Shown here: positions 8,625-17,943 of the stretch, one piece after another
Numbering within the stretch: the first letter of the stretch is position 1
Layout: the number at the start of each line of letters is the position of its first letter
NCBI GenBank assembly: GCA_963675435.1
Contig: OY776216.1
Span: 4,278,001 to 4,342,000 of the forward strand
Direction: 5' to 3'
DNA from: Saccharicrinis sp963675435
GTDB lineage: Bacteria; Bacteroidota; Bacteroidia; Bacteroidales; Marinilabiliaceae
Length of the DNA: 64,000 bases
The notes under the pieces: generated by a model
What the model was told of the DNA's origin: nothing
Database searches by the model: none
Seen by the model: only the letters and a program-made list of their open reading frames with translations
Program-made: the position numbers and the translations under genes

Positions 8625-9977
8625 ATGGAAATTAAGGAAATGGTAGAAGCTGCCAGAAAAGCTCAAGTTATCTACAACGAGTACTTTGACCAGGAAAAAG
8701 TTGATGAAGTAGTTAAAACATGTGCAAAAACCATTTACGACAGAGCCGAAGAACTTGCCCGTATTGCTGTAAATGAAACAAAAATGGGTGTTTTTGAAGA
8801 TAAAAAGAATAAAGTTCTGAATAAATCAAAAGGACTTTGGTACGACTTGAAAGGTAAAAAGTCGATGGGTATTATAAATATCGACGAAACTACCAATCTA
8901 ATTGAAATTGCCAAACCAATTGGAGTAGTTGCTGCCATTGCCCCAATGACAAACCCTGTAGTAACAGCATTATCTAAAGTAATGTTCGCACTAAAAACAA
9001 AAAATGCAGTTATTGTTTCGCCTCATCCACAGGCCGAAAAATGTTCTACATTAACAATCGAGTACATAAAAGTAGCCATCAAAAAATTTGGTGTCCCTGA
9101 GAATATGGTTCAAATCATAGCCAATCCAACCATTCCGAAGACAACAGAATTAATGAACGAATGTGATGTTGTTGTAGCCACCGGTGGTATGGCAATGGTA
9201 AAATCAGCTTATTCTTCTGGTAAACCATCATTTGGTGTTGGTGCAGGTAACGTTCAAGTTATTTTAGATCGTTTTATCAATTACAATGCTGCAGCTAAAA
9301 ACGTGATAGCTGGCCGTACTTTTGACAATGGAATTATTTGTTCTGGTGAACAAAGCATTATTTACCCTCAAGATAATAAAGAGGAAGTATTCATGGCTTT
9401 TGAAAATCATGGTGCATACATCATTCCCGAAGCACATCGCGAAGCAGTGGTTAATGTGTTATTTATTGATGGTAAGATTAATCGTGCCATAGTCGGTCAG
9501 AGTGTTGAAGTAATTGCTGAAATGGCAAATATTAACATTCCTGAAAACACAAGAGTTCTTATTGTAGAAGCTAATGGAGTTGGCGCAGATGATGTGGTAT
9601 GCAAAGAAAAAATGTGTCCGGTTATCACCGCACTTTCTTATCAATCATTTGAAGAAGCGGTTAAAATTGCAAAAACAAACCTCAATTTAGAAGGAAACGG
9701 ACACACTGCAGCTATTCATAGTAATAATCAGGCCAATATCATTACTGCTGGAACCGAACTTTCTGTATCCCGTTTAATTGTGAATGCGCCAAGTGCTACT
9801 ACTGCCGGAGGTTCAATTCAAAACGGTTTGGCTGTTACCAATACCTTAGGTTGCGGATCGTGGGGAAATAACTCTATTTCGGAAAACTTTACTTACAAAC
9901 ATTTACTGAATATTACAAGAATTGCAAAACTATCCAATAAAGTAAAAGTGCCTACAGATGAAGAAATCTGGGCATAA
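8625..9977 (+). CDS. sucD: Succinate-semialdehyde dehydrogenase, CoA-acylating (SucD)
   Basis: 450 residues of the CoA-acylating aldehyde dehydrogenase family. The catalytic cysteine lies in DNGIICSGEQSIIY near residue 240, with the nucleotide-binding VVATGGMAMVKSAYSSGKPS before it. The MEIKEMV start, the SFGVGAGNVQ segment and the C-terminal GCGSWGNNSISENFTYKHLLN block match remembered Porphyromonas SucD. It reduces succinyl-CoA to succinate semialdehyde, feeding the 4hbD product. Both are expected to be derepressed at low B12, when succinyl-CoA cannot pass through the B12-dependent methylmalonyl-CoA mutase. Confidence 0.88.
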   Translation: MEIKEMVEAARKAQVIYNEYFDQEKVDEVVKTCAKTIYDRAEELARIAVNETKMGVFEDKKNKVLNKSKGLWYDLKGKKSMGIINIDETTNLIEIAKPIGVVAAIAPMTNPVVTALSKVMFALKTKNAVIVSPHPQAEKCSTLTIEYIKVAIKKFGVPENMVQIIANPTIPKTTELMNECDVVVATGGMAMVKSAYSSGKPSFGVGAGNVQVILDRFINYNAAAKNVIAGRTFDNGIICSGEQSIIYPQDNKEEVFMAFENHGAYIIPEAHREAVVNVLFIDGKINRAIVGQSVEVIAEMANINIPENTRVLIVEANGVGADDVVCKEKMCPVITALSYQSFEEAVKIAKTNLNLEGNGHTAAIHSNNQANIITAGTELSVSRLIVNAPSATTAGGSIQNGLAVTNTLGCGSWGNNSISENFTYKHLLNITRIAKLSNKVKVPTDEEIWA

Positions 9978-10003
9978 TAGCTAATTATTTATCTGCCAAT
10001 AAA

Positions 10004-10045
10004 AGGAGTCTTGATTGCAGATTACTGCTTCAAGGCTCTTTTTTT
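10004..10045 (+). terminator. Intrinsic terminator after sucD
   Basis: GAGTCTTGA (10006-10014) pairs with TCAAGGCTC (10030-10038), with one wobble, and is followed by seven T. It closes the 4hbD-sucD transcript. Confidence 0.85.
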
Positions 10046-10196
10046 ATTGAATAAAACATGAATACTTACAAAAAATTGGAATTATTACACAGTTCCCTAA
10101 ATAATAATCCCAATTAACCTATTACTCCTTAATAAGTTAGAAATCTAATGGCTAATCTCTAATTGTACGGCTCATTCATCTATAAACAACTATATC

Positions 10197-10403
10197 TTAT
10201 GTTTCCTTATTTTTAAGATTACCTATCAAAAATTCTATACATTTTTTGCAAAGACACGATGAATAATTGAGTTCTAAATACACTGCAACCTCTTCTGGTA
10301 CTTCAATAAAGCTGCACCAACAAGATGAAGAACAAGTACAAATAAATCTTTCACCACATCTTGGACATACCTGTGGTGTATATCTGGAGTCTGAATTATC
10401 CAT
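10197..10403 (-). CDS. Cysteine-rich CWC-family protein
   Basis: 68 residues with CPRCGERFICTCSSSCWC near the start and a second SCLCKKC cluster, the pattern of the small Cys_rich_CWC family, probably metal-binding. Its ATG is 5 bases beyond the stop of the biotin-carrier gene, so it appears to be the last gene of the carboxylase operon. No biochemical role is established that I can name. Confidence 0.75.
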   Translation of the reverse strand: MDNSDSRYTPQVCPRCGERFICTCSSSCWCSFIEVPEEVAVYLELNYSSCLCKKCIEFLIGNLKNKET

Positions 10404-10408
10404 AGCTT

Positions 10409-10918
10409 TTAACTCTTAGGGTCAATTTCAATTAACATTTGATCTTTTAAAACATTATCTCCGACCTTTACATGAATTCTACTTACAACACCATCTATTG
10501 GAGCCACTATCTCATTCTGCATCTTCATTGCTTCAAGAATTAGCAAGACATCTCCTTTTTTTACCGATTGGTTCATGTCTACAGTAATATCACAAATCAT
10601 CCCTGGAAGCAAAGCCTTTATTGCCATTTTACTTACAGAATTTTTTAGCGTTATTTTTTGTAGTCGTTTGAAAGATTTTTCTGTTTCAATAGTAAAGTTG
10701 TATGTGTTGCCATTTAATAGTACCGTGCATTGATTTTGCTTTAGTCGAACAACTTCTCCTGTAAAAGACTGGTTATTAAATTCAACCTCGAACTCATCTT
10801 TGTTATTACGTATTATTTTTGGAGAAGCATTCTTTTTGTCAATCTTAATAATTTTATTATCAGCAACATCAATTGACACCGTTTTACCGTTAACCAATAT
10901 ATATTTATTAGCTTTCAT
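10409..10918 (-). CDS. Biotin carboxyl carrier subunit of acyl-CoA carboxylase
   Basis: 169 residues. The C-terminal ~75 residues form a biotinyl domain with the lysine in EAMKMQNEI near residue 132; the N-terminal ~70 residues are a spacer domain seen in stand-alone carriers. It carries carboxybiotin between the biotin carboxylase and the carboxyltransferase encoded directly upstream. Gene spacing is 4 bases. Confidence 0.9.
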   Translation of the reverse strand: MKANKYILVNGKTVSIDVADNKIIKIDKKNASPKIIRNNKDEFEVEFNNQSFTGEVVRLKQNQCTVLLNGNTYNFTIETEKSFKRLQKITLKNSVSKMAIKALLPGMICDITVDMNQSVKKGDVLLILEAMKMQNEIVAPIDGVVSRIHVKVGDNVLKDQMLIEIDPKS

Positions 10919-10922
10919 TCTA

Positions 10923-12413
10923 TTAATGTGATTTAAGGTTTTGTTTTAAAAACCAAGCGTTTGAAGCTATTTCAACCGACTTAGATTCTTCCATTTTATT
11001 TAATTCCTCTAAATATGCAGTCATTGCAATACAGGCAGCTACAGTTTTATCATTCGAATGTTGATAATTCAACTGATCCATTTGTGTTTCTATAAAATCG
11101 GTATAATAAATACCTTCAATAAAGGAAGGAACGGTTAAAACTTTCCGAAAAAATGGTATTGTTGTTTTTAATCCTCGTATTTTAAGTTTGCTTAATGCCT
11201 CAGATGCAGTTTCGATAGTTTGATCTCGATTTTCGCCAAAAACAATCAATTTTGCTAGCATTGAATCGAAACAGGTAGGAACAACTTTACTCGCAGAAAA
11301 TCCACTATCGAATCGAATCGCATTTAATTCTGGAATTTCAATGTCTTCAATAATCCCGGTACATGGCGAAAAATCAGCTTGCACATCTTCCGCATTAATC
11401 CTAAATTCAATTGCACTACCTTTTATCTTTAGGTCTTCCTGCATAATCGTAAGCTTATTTCCTGATGCAATAATAAGTTGTTGTTCAACAATATCAACAC
11501 CTGTTATTACCTCAGTAACAGGGTGCTCTACCTGAATACGCGTATTCATTTCCATAAAATAGACATTGTTGTCAACATCTAGCAAAAACTCAACTGTTCC
11601 CGCATTATAATACCCCGTATGTTTGCACAAGTTTACTGCATAATTACATATAGTATTGCGCAGTTCAGGGGTTAATGCTGGAGAAGGGGCTTCTTCCATT
11701 AATTTTTGATGTTTTCGCTGAATACTACATTCCCGCTCAAATAAATGAATTACATTTCCATGTTTATCAGCCAAAACCTGAACTTCAATATGTCGGGGAC
11801 GCGCAATATATTTTTCAATAAAAACAGCGCCATTACCAAAAACAGAACGAGCCTCATTCGTGGCAGCTCTAAGCATTTTCGGTAACATTTTTTCACTTTC
11901 TACAACACGCATTCCTTTGCCACCACCTCCTGCTACAGCTTTTACCATTACCGGATAACCTATTTTCGCAACAATAGCCAAGGCTTCTTCATGTGTATTA
12001 ATCAAACCCTTACTTCCTTCTGGAACCGGAATACCACAAGATTTAGCGGTTTCACGCGCTATGCCCTTATTGCCCATCTTCTCAATATGTTGATGCGATG
12101 GTCCAACAAAAATAATACCTCTAGCCTCACATTCTTTAGGCAAAAACGGATTCTCTGAAAGAAAACCGTAACCAGGGTGAATTGCATCTATTTTGTATTT
12201 TACTGCTGCATCAACAATTTTTTCTATGCTCAAAAATATATTAGTAAATATATCATCTGATACATCAACTATTTCATCAGCATATGATAGATAAAGAGCA
12301 TTAGGTTCTTGATGCGTTAAAAACATGTAGCTACGAATACCCATCTTTTTAGCTGTTTTCGCAATGCGGATAGCGATCTCACCGCGATTAGCTATTAATA
12401 TTGATTTAATCAT
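10923..12413 (-). CDS. accC: Biotin carboxylase subunit of acyl-CoA carboxylase
   Basis: 496 residues with an N-terminal IANRGEIAIRI preATP-grasp domain, the ATP-grasp glycine loop AVAGGGGKGMRVV near residue 160, the ERECSIQRKHQK segment and the catalytic NTRIQVEHPVTE block near residue 290. It carboxylates biotin on the carrier using ATP and bicarbonate. As part of a three-gene unit with a PccB-type carboxyltransferase it probably serves propionyl-CoA rather than fatty-acid synthesis. The symbol is a family label. Confidence 0.88.
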   Translation of the reverse strand: MIKSILIANRGEIAIRIAKTAKKMGIRSYMFLTHQEPNALYLSYADEIVDVSDDIFTNIFLSIEKIVDAAVKYKIDAIHPGYGFLSENPFLPKECEARGIIFVGPSHQHIEKMGNKGIARETAKSCGIPVPEGSKGLINTHEEALAIVAKIGYPVMVKAVAGGGGKGMRVVESEKMLPKMLRAATNEARSVFGNGAVFIEKYIARPRHIEVQVLADKHGNVIHLFERECSIQRKHQKLMEEAPSPALTPELRNTICNYAVNLCKHTGYYNAGTVEFLLDVDNNVYFMEMNTRIQVEHPVTEVITGVDIVEQQLIIASGNKLTIMQEDLKIKGSAIEFRINAEDVQADFSPCTGIIEDIEIPELNAIRFDSGFSASKVVPTCFDSMLAKLIVFGENRDQTIETASEALSKLKIRGLKTTIPFFRKVLTVPSFIEGIYYTDFIETQMDQLNYQHSNDKTVAACIAMTAYLEELNKMEESKSVEIASNAWFLKQNLKSH

Positions 12414-12425
12414 CTTTCTTTAATT

Positions 12426-13994
12426 TTACAATGGAATATTACCGTGTTTGCGAGGAGATTTTTGTTCAAACTTGTTTTCAAGCAGCGAAAATGCAGAAAT
12501 AAGTTTTTCTCTTGTTTCTGAAGGTTCAATTACTTGATCTACGTATCCTTTTTCTTCGGCAATAAACGGATTTGCTATATTGTTTCGATATTCATCTACT
12601 AACTGATGCTTCAATTTTTCTGAATCAGCGGCTTCCGACAATTCTTTCCTGTTTAAGATTTTAATAGCTCCTTCTGGACCCATTACTGCGATTTCGGCTG
12701 ATGGCCAGGCAAAATTCATATCGCCACCCATGTTTTTACTATTCATTACAATATAAGCACCACCATATGCTTTACGAATAATAACTGTGATTTTTGGTAC
12801 TGTCGCTTCAGCAAACGCATACAATAATTTAGCACCGTGCATAATAATTGCATTGTGTTCTTGATTTACTCCCGGCATAAAACCCGGGACATCTTCTAAA
12901 ACCAGAATTGGAATATTAAAAGTATCACAGAAACGGACAAAACGTGCTGCTTTTCGTGATGCATTGATATCTAAAGTGCCTGCCATTACCTTTGGCTGAT
13001 TAGCAATAATCCCAATTACTTTTTTATTTAAACGAGCAAAACCTGTAATAATATTCTGTGCGTGAGCTTCTGCTACCTCAAAAAAGGAGTCTACATCTAC
13101 TATCCTTTCAATAATATCAATCATATCATATGGTTTTCCCGAATCTTCAGGAAGTATATATGATATGTTTTCTGTATTTCGCGGACAAATGTCCTTCCAA
13201 TTTAATACAGGAGGTTGTTCAAGGTAATTAGACGGTAAATAAGACAACAATTTTTTAACTCCTAATAAGCAATGCTCTTCATCAGTATAAACAAAATCGG
13301 TAACTCCAGATGTTGAACCATGTATATCCGCACCACCTAAATCTTCGAATGACACATTTTCATTTAAAACCTCTTTAACCACCTGTGGACCTGTTACGAA
13401 CATATGCGATGTATGCCTAACCATAAAACGAAAATCGGTTAACGCAGGCGAATACACAGCACCCCCGGCTGCCGGTCCTAGAATAACTGATATTTGTGGT
13501 ACGATTCCCGATGCTTTAACATTTTGACTAAAAATACCTGCATAACCAGCTAAGCTGGCTACCCCCTCCTGAATTCGGGCTCCTCCTGAATCAATAAGTC
13601 CTATAACCGGATGCCCCATGTTATACGCAAGCTGCTGTACTTTCTGGATTTTTTTTGCATGTACAAGACCTAAAGATCCCCCCATAATATTGAAATCTTG
13701 AGCATACGCCATAACTTTTCGTCCATTTATAGTTCCATAACCGCAAATTACTCCATCTCCAAAACTACCATTTTGACAATTATAGGGTTTAATAAAGGCT
13801 CCTATTTCATGAAAACTTTCTTTATCGAACAGAAAATCAATTCGCTCACGCGCCGTTAACTTTCCTTTATTGTGTTGTTTCAAGCAATAGTTGCCAGAAT
13901 ATTGCTCTTGCAGTTTATCTTTTCTTTGATGAAAAACTTTATAAACCTTTCTGTTTTCCTCCATGTTCAAATATTTAGTTTTTTTAATGTCCAA
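12426..13994 (-). CDS. Acyl-CoA (propionyl-CoA-type) carboxylase carboxyltransferase subunit
   Basis: 522 residues of the carboxyltransferase family that fuses both half-domains (PccB/MmdA type). Visible features include RERIDFLFD, DSGGARIQEGVASLAGYA, the acyl-CoA-binding GPAAGGAVYSPA and the second-half RKAYGGAYIVMNSK. With its carrier and biotin carboxylase it could convert propionyl-CoA to methylmalonyl-CoA, the substrate of the B12-dependent mutase, which explains the B12 riboswitch upstream. No decarboxylase gamma or delta membrane subunit is adjacent, so a sodium-pump decarboxylase is less likely. Confidence 0.85.
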   Translation of the reverse strand: MDIKKTKYLNMEENRKVYKVFHQRKDKLQEQYSGNYCLKQHNKGKLTARERIDFLFDKESFHEIGAFIKPYNCQNGSFGDGVICGYGTINGRKVMAYAQDFNIMGGSLGLVHAKKIQKVQQLAYNMGHPVIGLIDSGGARIQEGVASLAGYAGIFSQNVKASGIVPQISVILGPAAGGAVYSPALTDFRFMVRHTSHMFVTGPQVVKEVLNENVSFEDLGGADIHGSTSGVTDFVYTDEEHCLLGVKKLLSYLPSNYLEQPPVLNWKDICPRNTENISYILPEDSGKPYDMIDIIERIVDVDSFFEVAEAHAQNIITGFARLNKKVIGIIANQPKVMAGTLDINASRKAARFVRFCDTFNIPILVLEDVPGFMPGVNQEHNAIIMHGAKLLYAFAEATVPKITVIIRKAYGGAYIVMNSKNMGGDMNFAWPSAEIAVMGPEGAIKILNRKELSEAADSEKLKHQLVDEYRNNIANPFIAEEKGYVDQVIEPSETREKLISAFSLLENKFEQKSPRKHGNIPL

Positions 13995-14455
13995 TTTTGT
14001 TCACCATATTTTATATCAACTATTAGTATTGATATGATATGGGTATGAGATTGTATAAAGCAAAGGCAGCATGGCTAATTAATAGTAAAGAGTACAATAT
14101 GTTTCTGGTAATGATGAGTTAACCAGGTATGCTCCCCAATACTATTTAATTTTGAATTGTTACTGACTTTGCGAAAATGTTTAAGTAGCTATGCTGAATT
14201 TCTTTAAAGTATATAAATTCAAAAAACTAGTTAGTAGTTTTTTGAATTCTAAATACTTTGAATGAAAATGTTTTATAATTTGTTTTTTTTGGTAAAAAAC
14301 TAAACCCGATGTATTAATACGCATGTTACAATTATTAAATTATTAAATTATTAAATAATTAACATATAATACTATCGCGAAAACATTTAGTAGGGGAATT
14401 ATTTTAGATCCGATACCTGCTTTTTAACGCGAAAGCAAATATCATTCAAACACAA
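13995..14455 (-). promoter_or_regulatory. Leader of the carboxylase operon
   Basis: About 460 bases between riboswitch 3 and the carboxylase start. A perfect 14-bp hairpin with a GTTAG loop spans 14216-14248 and ends in a T-rich arm on the minus strand; it may be the riboswitch terminator. An ATTATTAA-type repeat lies at 14329-14360. No gene seen. Confidence 0.45.
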
Positions 14456-14627
14456 TAAGACAGGTCTCCTGGCTTTCTCGACTTTTAACACCTTCCCATT
14501 CGATTATTTCCGAACAGTGGTTACTCGCTAAAAGCACATACTATTTATATAGCACGAGATTACAGTTGCGCGTCAGCCCATGATTTTCACATGGTTCCCT
14601 ATTAAACTCTTTTTAAAGAGTATCTTA
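14456..14627 (-). promoter_or_regulatory. Cobalamin riboswitch 3
   Basis: On the minus strand: GGGAACCATGTGAAAATC, ATGGGCTGACGCGCAACTGT, and at the far end the B12 box AAGCCAGGAGACCTGTC (about 14460-14476). Outer arms TCTTA/TAAGA can form P1. It controls the carboxylase operon. Confidence 0.93.
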
Positions 14628-14751
14628 AAGTCAACATTTGAATGAACGAGGTGCAAATTTAACAAAATTACTATAAATGCAAACAATTTACTTAATACAA
14701 CACTGTATTATAAATTGCGCCGATAAACATTACGCGATAAGACAAATTTTT

Positions 14752-15130
14752 AATCAATGACGAACTCCGGTACAAATTAGTGATAGTTTGCATCGAACCA
14801 TTTGATCATATCCATTGCAGCTACATCATTATCCTCTTTTGGGTAGCCAAGAGCCATTGCAAAATACAAATCGATGGGTTATAGATATTGAAAACGATAG
14901 GAGATAACCATAAGGCCATAAAATGGTCGAGCACTTAATCGTAATACGAAAAACTAGCACTGGGAATGAAATCAATACAGACCTCTTGTATCAGTAATTA
15001 TTTGCCCTTTGTGATTTCTCTTCCACACTATACCAATTTGTGATCTGTGATTTTTGCTGGCCAGTTATTTTCACGGGCAAATTTTAATTCGTGTTAGCTA
15101 ATAATACGTGCGTAACCCCATTTGTAATTA
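14752..15130 (-). pseudogene. metE: metE N-terminal relic (cobalamin-independent methionine synthase)
   Basis: Minus-strand translation with frame jumps and stops reads WGYARII (compare LGYPRIG at the MetE start), then HELKFARENNW, IDFIPSASFSYYD.VLD, then MALGYPKEDNDVAAMDMIKWFDANYH and VPEF. These are the first ~130 residues of MetE in the right order, including the WFD.NYHY.VPEF signature. At least four stops or shifts and the loss of the other ~620 residues make it dead. It still lies behind its own B12 riboswitch. Confidence 0.85.
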
Positions 15131-15182
15131 TCTTTGTTTTAAAAATTTTAATGAATAACAGAGTTTAAATTGGCATTAAATG

Positions 15183-15330
15183 GACAAGGCAGGTCTGCTG
15201 ACTTACACCACATTCATCATCCTTCCCATTCTAAAAATTATTGAGACAGTGGATATAACTGATAAAAACGATGTCTGTGCACTGTATCGCTACAGTCTGC
15301 GAATTGCACATGGCTCCCTATTAACCATAT
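15183..15330 (-). promoter_or_regulatory. Cobalamin riboswitch 4 (upstream of the metE relic), possibly decaying
   Basis: Minus strand shows AATAGGGAGCCATGTGCAAT, CGCAGACTGTAGCGATACAG and the B12 box AGTCAGCAGACCTGCC near 15188-15203. The core diverges from the other four aptamers, notably at the conserved CGCAACTGTAA block, so ligand binding may be weakened. Placement directly before metE is the classical arrangement. Confidence 0.75.
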
Positions 15331-15393
15331 CATTTTTCAATGACATTAGACCTTACCATTTAATATTGTAGAAATAGAATATTGCTAATGATG

Positions 15394-16677
15394 CTAAAAA
15401 GCTTTACCTAAAGCTTGTTCAACATCATTAATAATATCATCTACACTTTCAATACCCAATGAAAAACGTATCAAATCAGGCTTTACTCCAGCTTTAATCA
15501 ACTGCTCGTCTGTTAATTGTCGGTGCGTATGACTTGCCGGATGTAACACACAACTCCTTGCATCAGCAACATGAGTTACAATGGCTGTCACTTCCAGACT
15601 ATCCATAAACCTAATAGAGTTCTCTCGTCCTCCATTTAATCCAAAGGTTAATACACCACATGAACCATTGGGCAAATACTTTTGAGCAAGTTTATAATAT
15701 TTATCTTCTTTTAATCCGCTGTAATTCACCCATGCCACTTTCTCATGTTTTTGAAGATATTCTGCAACTTTTTGTGCATTCTCGCAATGACGAGACATAC
15801 GCAAATGAAGTGTTTCCAAACCAAGATTAATTAAAAAAGAATTTTGCGGAGATTGTATTGACCCCAAATCACGCATTAACTGAACAGTAGCTTTTGTGAT
15901 ATAAGCCATCTTTCCGAAGCTTTCTGAATAAGTTAAACCATGGTACGATTCATCCGGGGTGGTTAAACCGGGGAATTTATCTTTATGAGCTTTCCAATCA
16001 AAGTTTCCGCTATCCACAATCACGCCTCCTACAGAACTGGCATGCCCATCCATATATTTGGTGGTGGAATGGATTACAATATCTGCACCCCACTCAAAAG
16101 GGCGACAGTTAATAGGTGTGGCAAAAGTATTATCTACAATAAGTGGGACACCCTTACTATGAGCAATTCGTGCCATTTTTTCAATATCAAGTACCGCAAG
16201 ACCTGGATTAGCAATGGTTTCGGCAAACACAGCTTTTGTATTATCACGAAAGGCTTTTAAAATTTCTTCCTCAGGAGCATCCTGGTCAATAAAAGTAACC
16301 TGTATACCAAGCTTTTTTAAAGTAACTGCAAATAAATTAAATGTTCCTCCATAAATAGCAGAAGTACTTATAAAGTGGTCTCCTACCGAACAGATATTAA
16401 AAACAGAATAGAAAGACGCTGCCTGTCCTGAAGAAGTTAACATAGCTCCAACACCACCTTCAAGTGCTGCTATTTTTGAAGCAACAGCATCATTGGTTGG
16501 GTTCTGTAAACGGGTATAGAAATAACCACTCTCTTCCAAATCGAAAAGCTTTCCCATTTGTTCGCTGGTATCGTATTTGAAGGTTGTGCTCTGATAAATA
16601 GGCAATACTCTTGGTTCGCCTTTCTTAGGTTGCCAGCCTGCCTGAACGCAGATGGTTTCTTTACTCAAATTTTGCAT
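15394..16677 (-). CDS. metY: O-acetylhomoserine aminocarboxypropyltransferase / O-acetylhomoserine sulfhydrylase
   Basis: 427 residues of the Cys/Met-metabolism PLP enzymes. It begins ETICVQAGWQPKKGEPRVLPIYQSTT; the PLP lysine lies in VIHSTTKYMDGHA near residue 208, and SLGIESVDDIINDVEQAL closes it. The length and the C-terminal block fit MetY rather than cystathionine synthase. It makes homocysteine from O-acetylhomoserine and sulfide, the substrate of methionine synthase. Its start overlaps the end of the ATP-grasp gene by 17 bases, so they form an operon. Confidence 0.9.
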   Translation of the reverse strand: MQNLSKETICVQAGWQPKKGEPRVLPIYQSTTFKYDTSEQMGKLFDLEESGYFYTRLQNPTNDAVASKIAALEGGVGAMLTSSGQAASFYSVFNICSVGDHFISTSAIYGGTFNLFAVTLKKLGIQVTFIDQDAPEEEILKAFRDNTKAVFAETIANPGLAVLDIEKMARIAHSKGVPLIVDNTFATPINCRPFEWGADIVIHSTTKYMDGHASSVGGVIVDSGNFDWKAHKDKFPGLTTPDESYHGLTYSESFGKMAYITKATVQLMRDLGSIQSPQNSFLINLGLETLHLRMSRHCENAQKVAEYLQKHEKVAWVNYSGLKEDKYYKLAQKYLPNGSCGVLTFGLNGGRENSIRFMDSLEVTAIVTHVADARSCVLHPASHTHRQLTDEQLIKAGVKPDLIRFSLGIESVDDIINDVEQALGKAF

Positions 16678-17827
16678 ATTGACGTGTTATTAATTGTTTT
16701 GTATCGTAATGAAGAACTTTGTTCAATTCTGATAGATTTTGTGGTGAAGTTTCTGCAAAAACAAAGGCGGTTAAATTTAAATCAGAATGGTTAACCGGCC
16801 TGAATTCCAGAACATTTGAAAACAATCCGTTAAGCCGTTGTAAATCGATGCCTTCGTATTCCTTAATTTCAGGTTTATCAAAAATGGAAAAGCTGAATAT
16901 TTTATCCTCTTTACCATTCCACATCGCTGAATAATCAGGCAACGTTTTAAAATAAAAATAAGACAAGGGATGTTTTCCTGCAATGTAGTAATGGAGCTCA
17001 TTCAAACACATTCCGGTAAATCGCATGGGGTTAATTTCAATAGGGACAATACGGTCACTGTCAATTCGCAATTCAAGATGCACCGGAATATTCCTGATAT
17101 TAAGTACCTTGTTTAGACTTTTTATATAATTGGTAAATCTTACAAGGTACTTGTCAAATATATTTTTGCTGGTAATATATAAGCGATCACTCACATCGGT
17201 TTCTGAAGCAAATAAGTGCTCAAAGATATTAATTATTACAGGCTCCAAATCGTTAAAGTATAGGTCTATAGCAAACTCTCGTCCGGTAATATAAGACTCA
17301 AGTATAAACATTGATCCCTCAACTACACTTGAGGGAAACTGCTTTGCCTGACAATAAAAGTTGTTTTCTATCTGATTAAGTGCATTGCGCCAATCTTTTT
17401 CATTTTTAATAATATAAACACCTGTACTCAAAAAACCAACTGATGGTTTTAATACAAAAGGTAATTGAATATCTTTGATATCTAGATTAAGTACTTCATT
17501 GTAATCTTTTTCCTGAAAGAAAAAATTATCATATAAACTTTTGCAAGCCTTTCGAAAAGTTACTTTATTCTTTAATATAGATATTGTGTTGATTAATTGA
17601 TTATTCGGCAGTGAATTACGTATCCATTCAAGGGCATATTCTGATACAGTATATAATGATCCACCTTTATTATATTGATAAACAAAATCAGCAGAGTTGT
17701 ATAGATTCAGTTTAGAAAAACGGTTGCGAGCTTTTTCTACATAGGTATTACTTAATACAGGAATTTGTTTTTCTTCAATATAATTTAATAACATTCCTGA
17801 TAAATAGGGTTCGTTAAGTACAATCAT
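16661..17827 (-). CDS. ATP-grasp ligase-like protein
   Basis: 388 residues. The middle shows an ATP-grasp fold: LPFVLKPSVGFLSTGVYII (ATP lysine and flexible loop) near residue 140, an FILESYITGREFAIDLYF block near 185, and metal-binding IPVHLELRIDSDRIVPIEINPMR near 265. It would join a carboxylate to an amine or thiol using ATP. Coupling to metY suggests sulfur amino-acid or peptide chemistry; the substrate is unknown. Confidence 0.75.
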   Translation of the reverse strand: MIVLNEPYLSGMLLNYIEEKQIPVLSNTYVEKARNRFSKLNLYNSADFVYQYNKGGSLYTVSEYALEWIRNSLPNNQLINTISILKNKVTFRKACKSLYDNFFFQEKDYNEVLNLDIKDIQLPFVLKPSVGFLSTGVYIIKNEKDWRNALNQIENNFYCQAKQFPSSVVEGSMFILESYITGREFAIDLYFNDLEPVIINIFEHLFASETDVSDRLYITSKNIFDKYLVRFTNYIKSLNKVLNIRNIPVHLELRIDSDRIVPIEINPMRFTGMCLNELHYYIAGKHPLSYFYFKTLPDYSAMWNGKEDKIFSFSIFDKPEIKEYEGIDLQRLNGLFSNVLEFRPVNHSDLNLTAFVFAETSPQNLSELNKVLHYDTKQLITRQYAKFE

Positions 17828-17943
17828 ATTTTTTTCAACAAAACTACTGTATGTAGCTGTATTTTCTGCATGAATACTTTATAAAGGAAAATATTACTAT
17901 TATACATGATATATTTAGTCGTTTCGTATATTTACATGATTAA
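17828..17943. promoter_or_regulatory. Divergent promoter region between the ATP-grasp/metY operon and the Lrp gene
   Basis: 116 AT-rich bases between divergent starts. TATATTTA-type sequences around 17909-17937 resemble the Bacteroidota -7 element in either direction. The adjacent Lrp-type regulator is a candidate to bind here, inferred from position only. Confidence 0.35.

Noticed and set aside
14329..14360. ATTATTAA repeats as an origin or iteron array
   Set aside because: Only a few AT-rich repeats in a riboswitch leader, with no replication gene nearby.
15180..15371. 63-codon plus-strand frame
   Set aside because: It is the reverse complement of cobalamin riboswitch 4.
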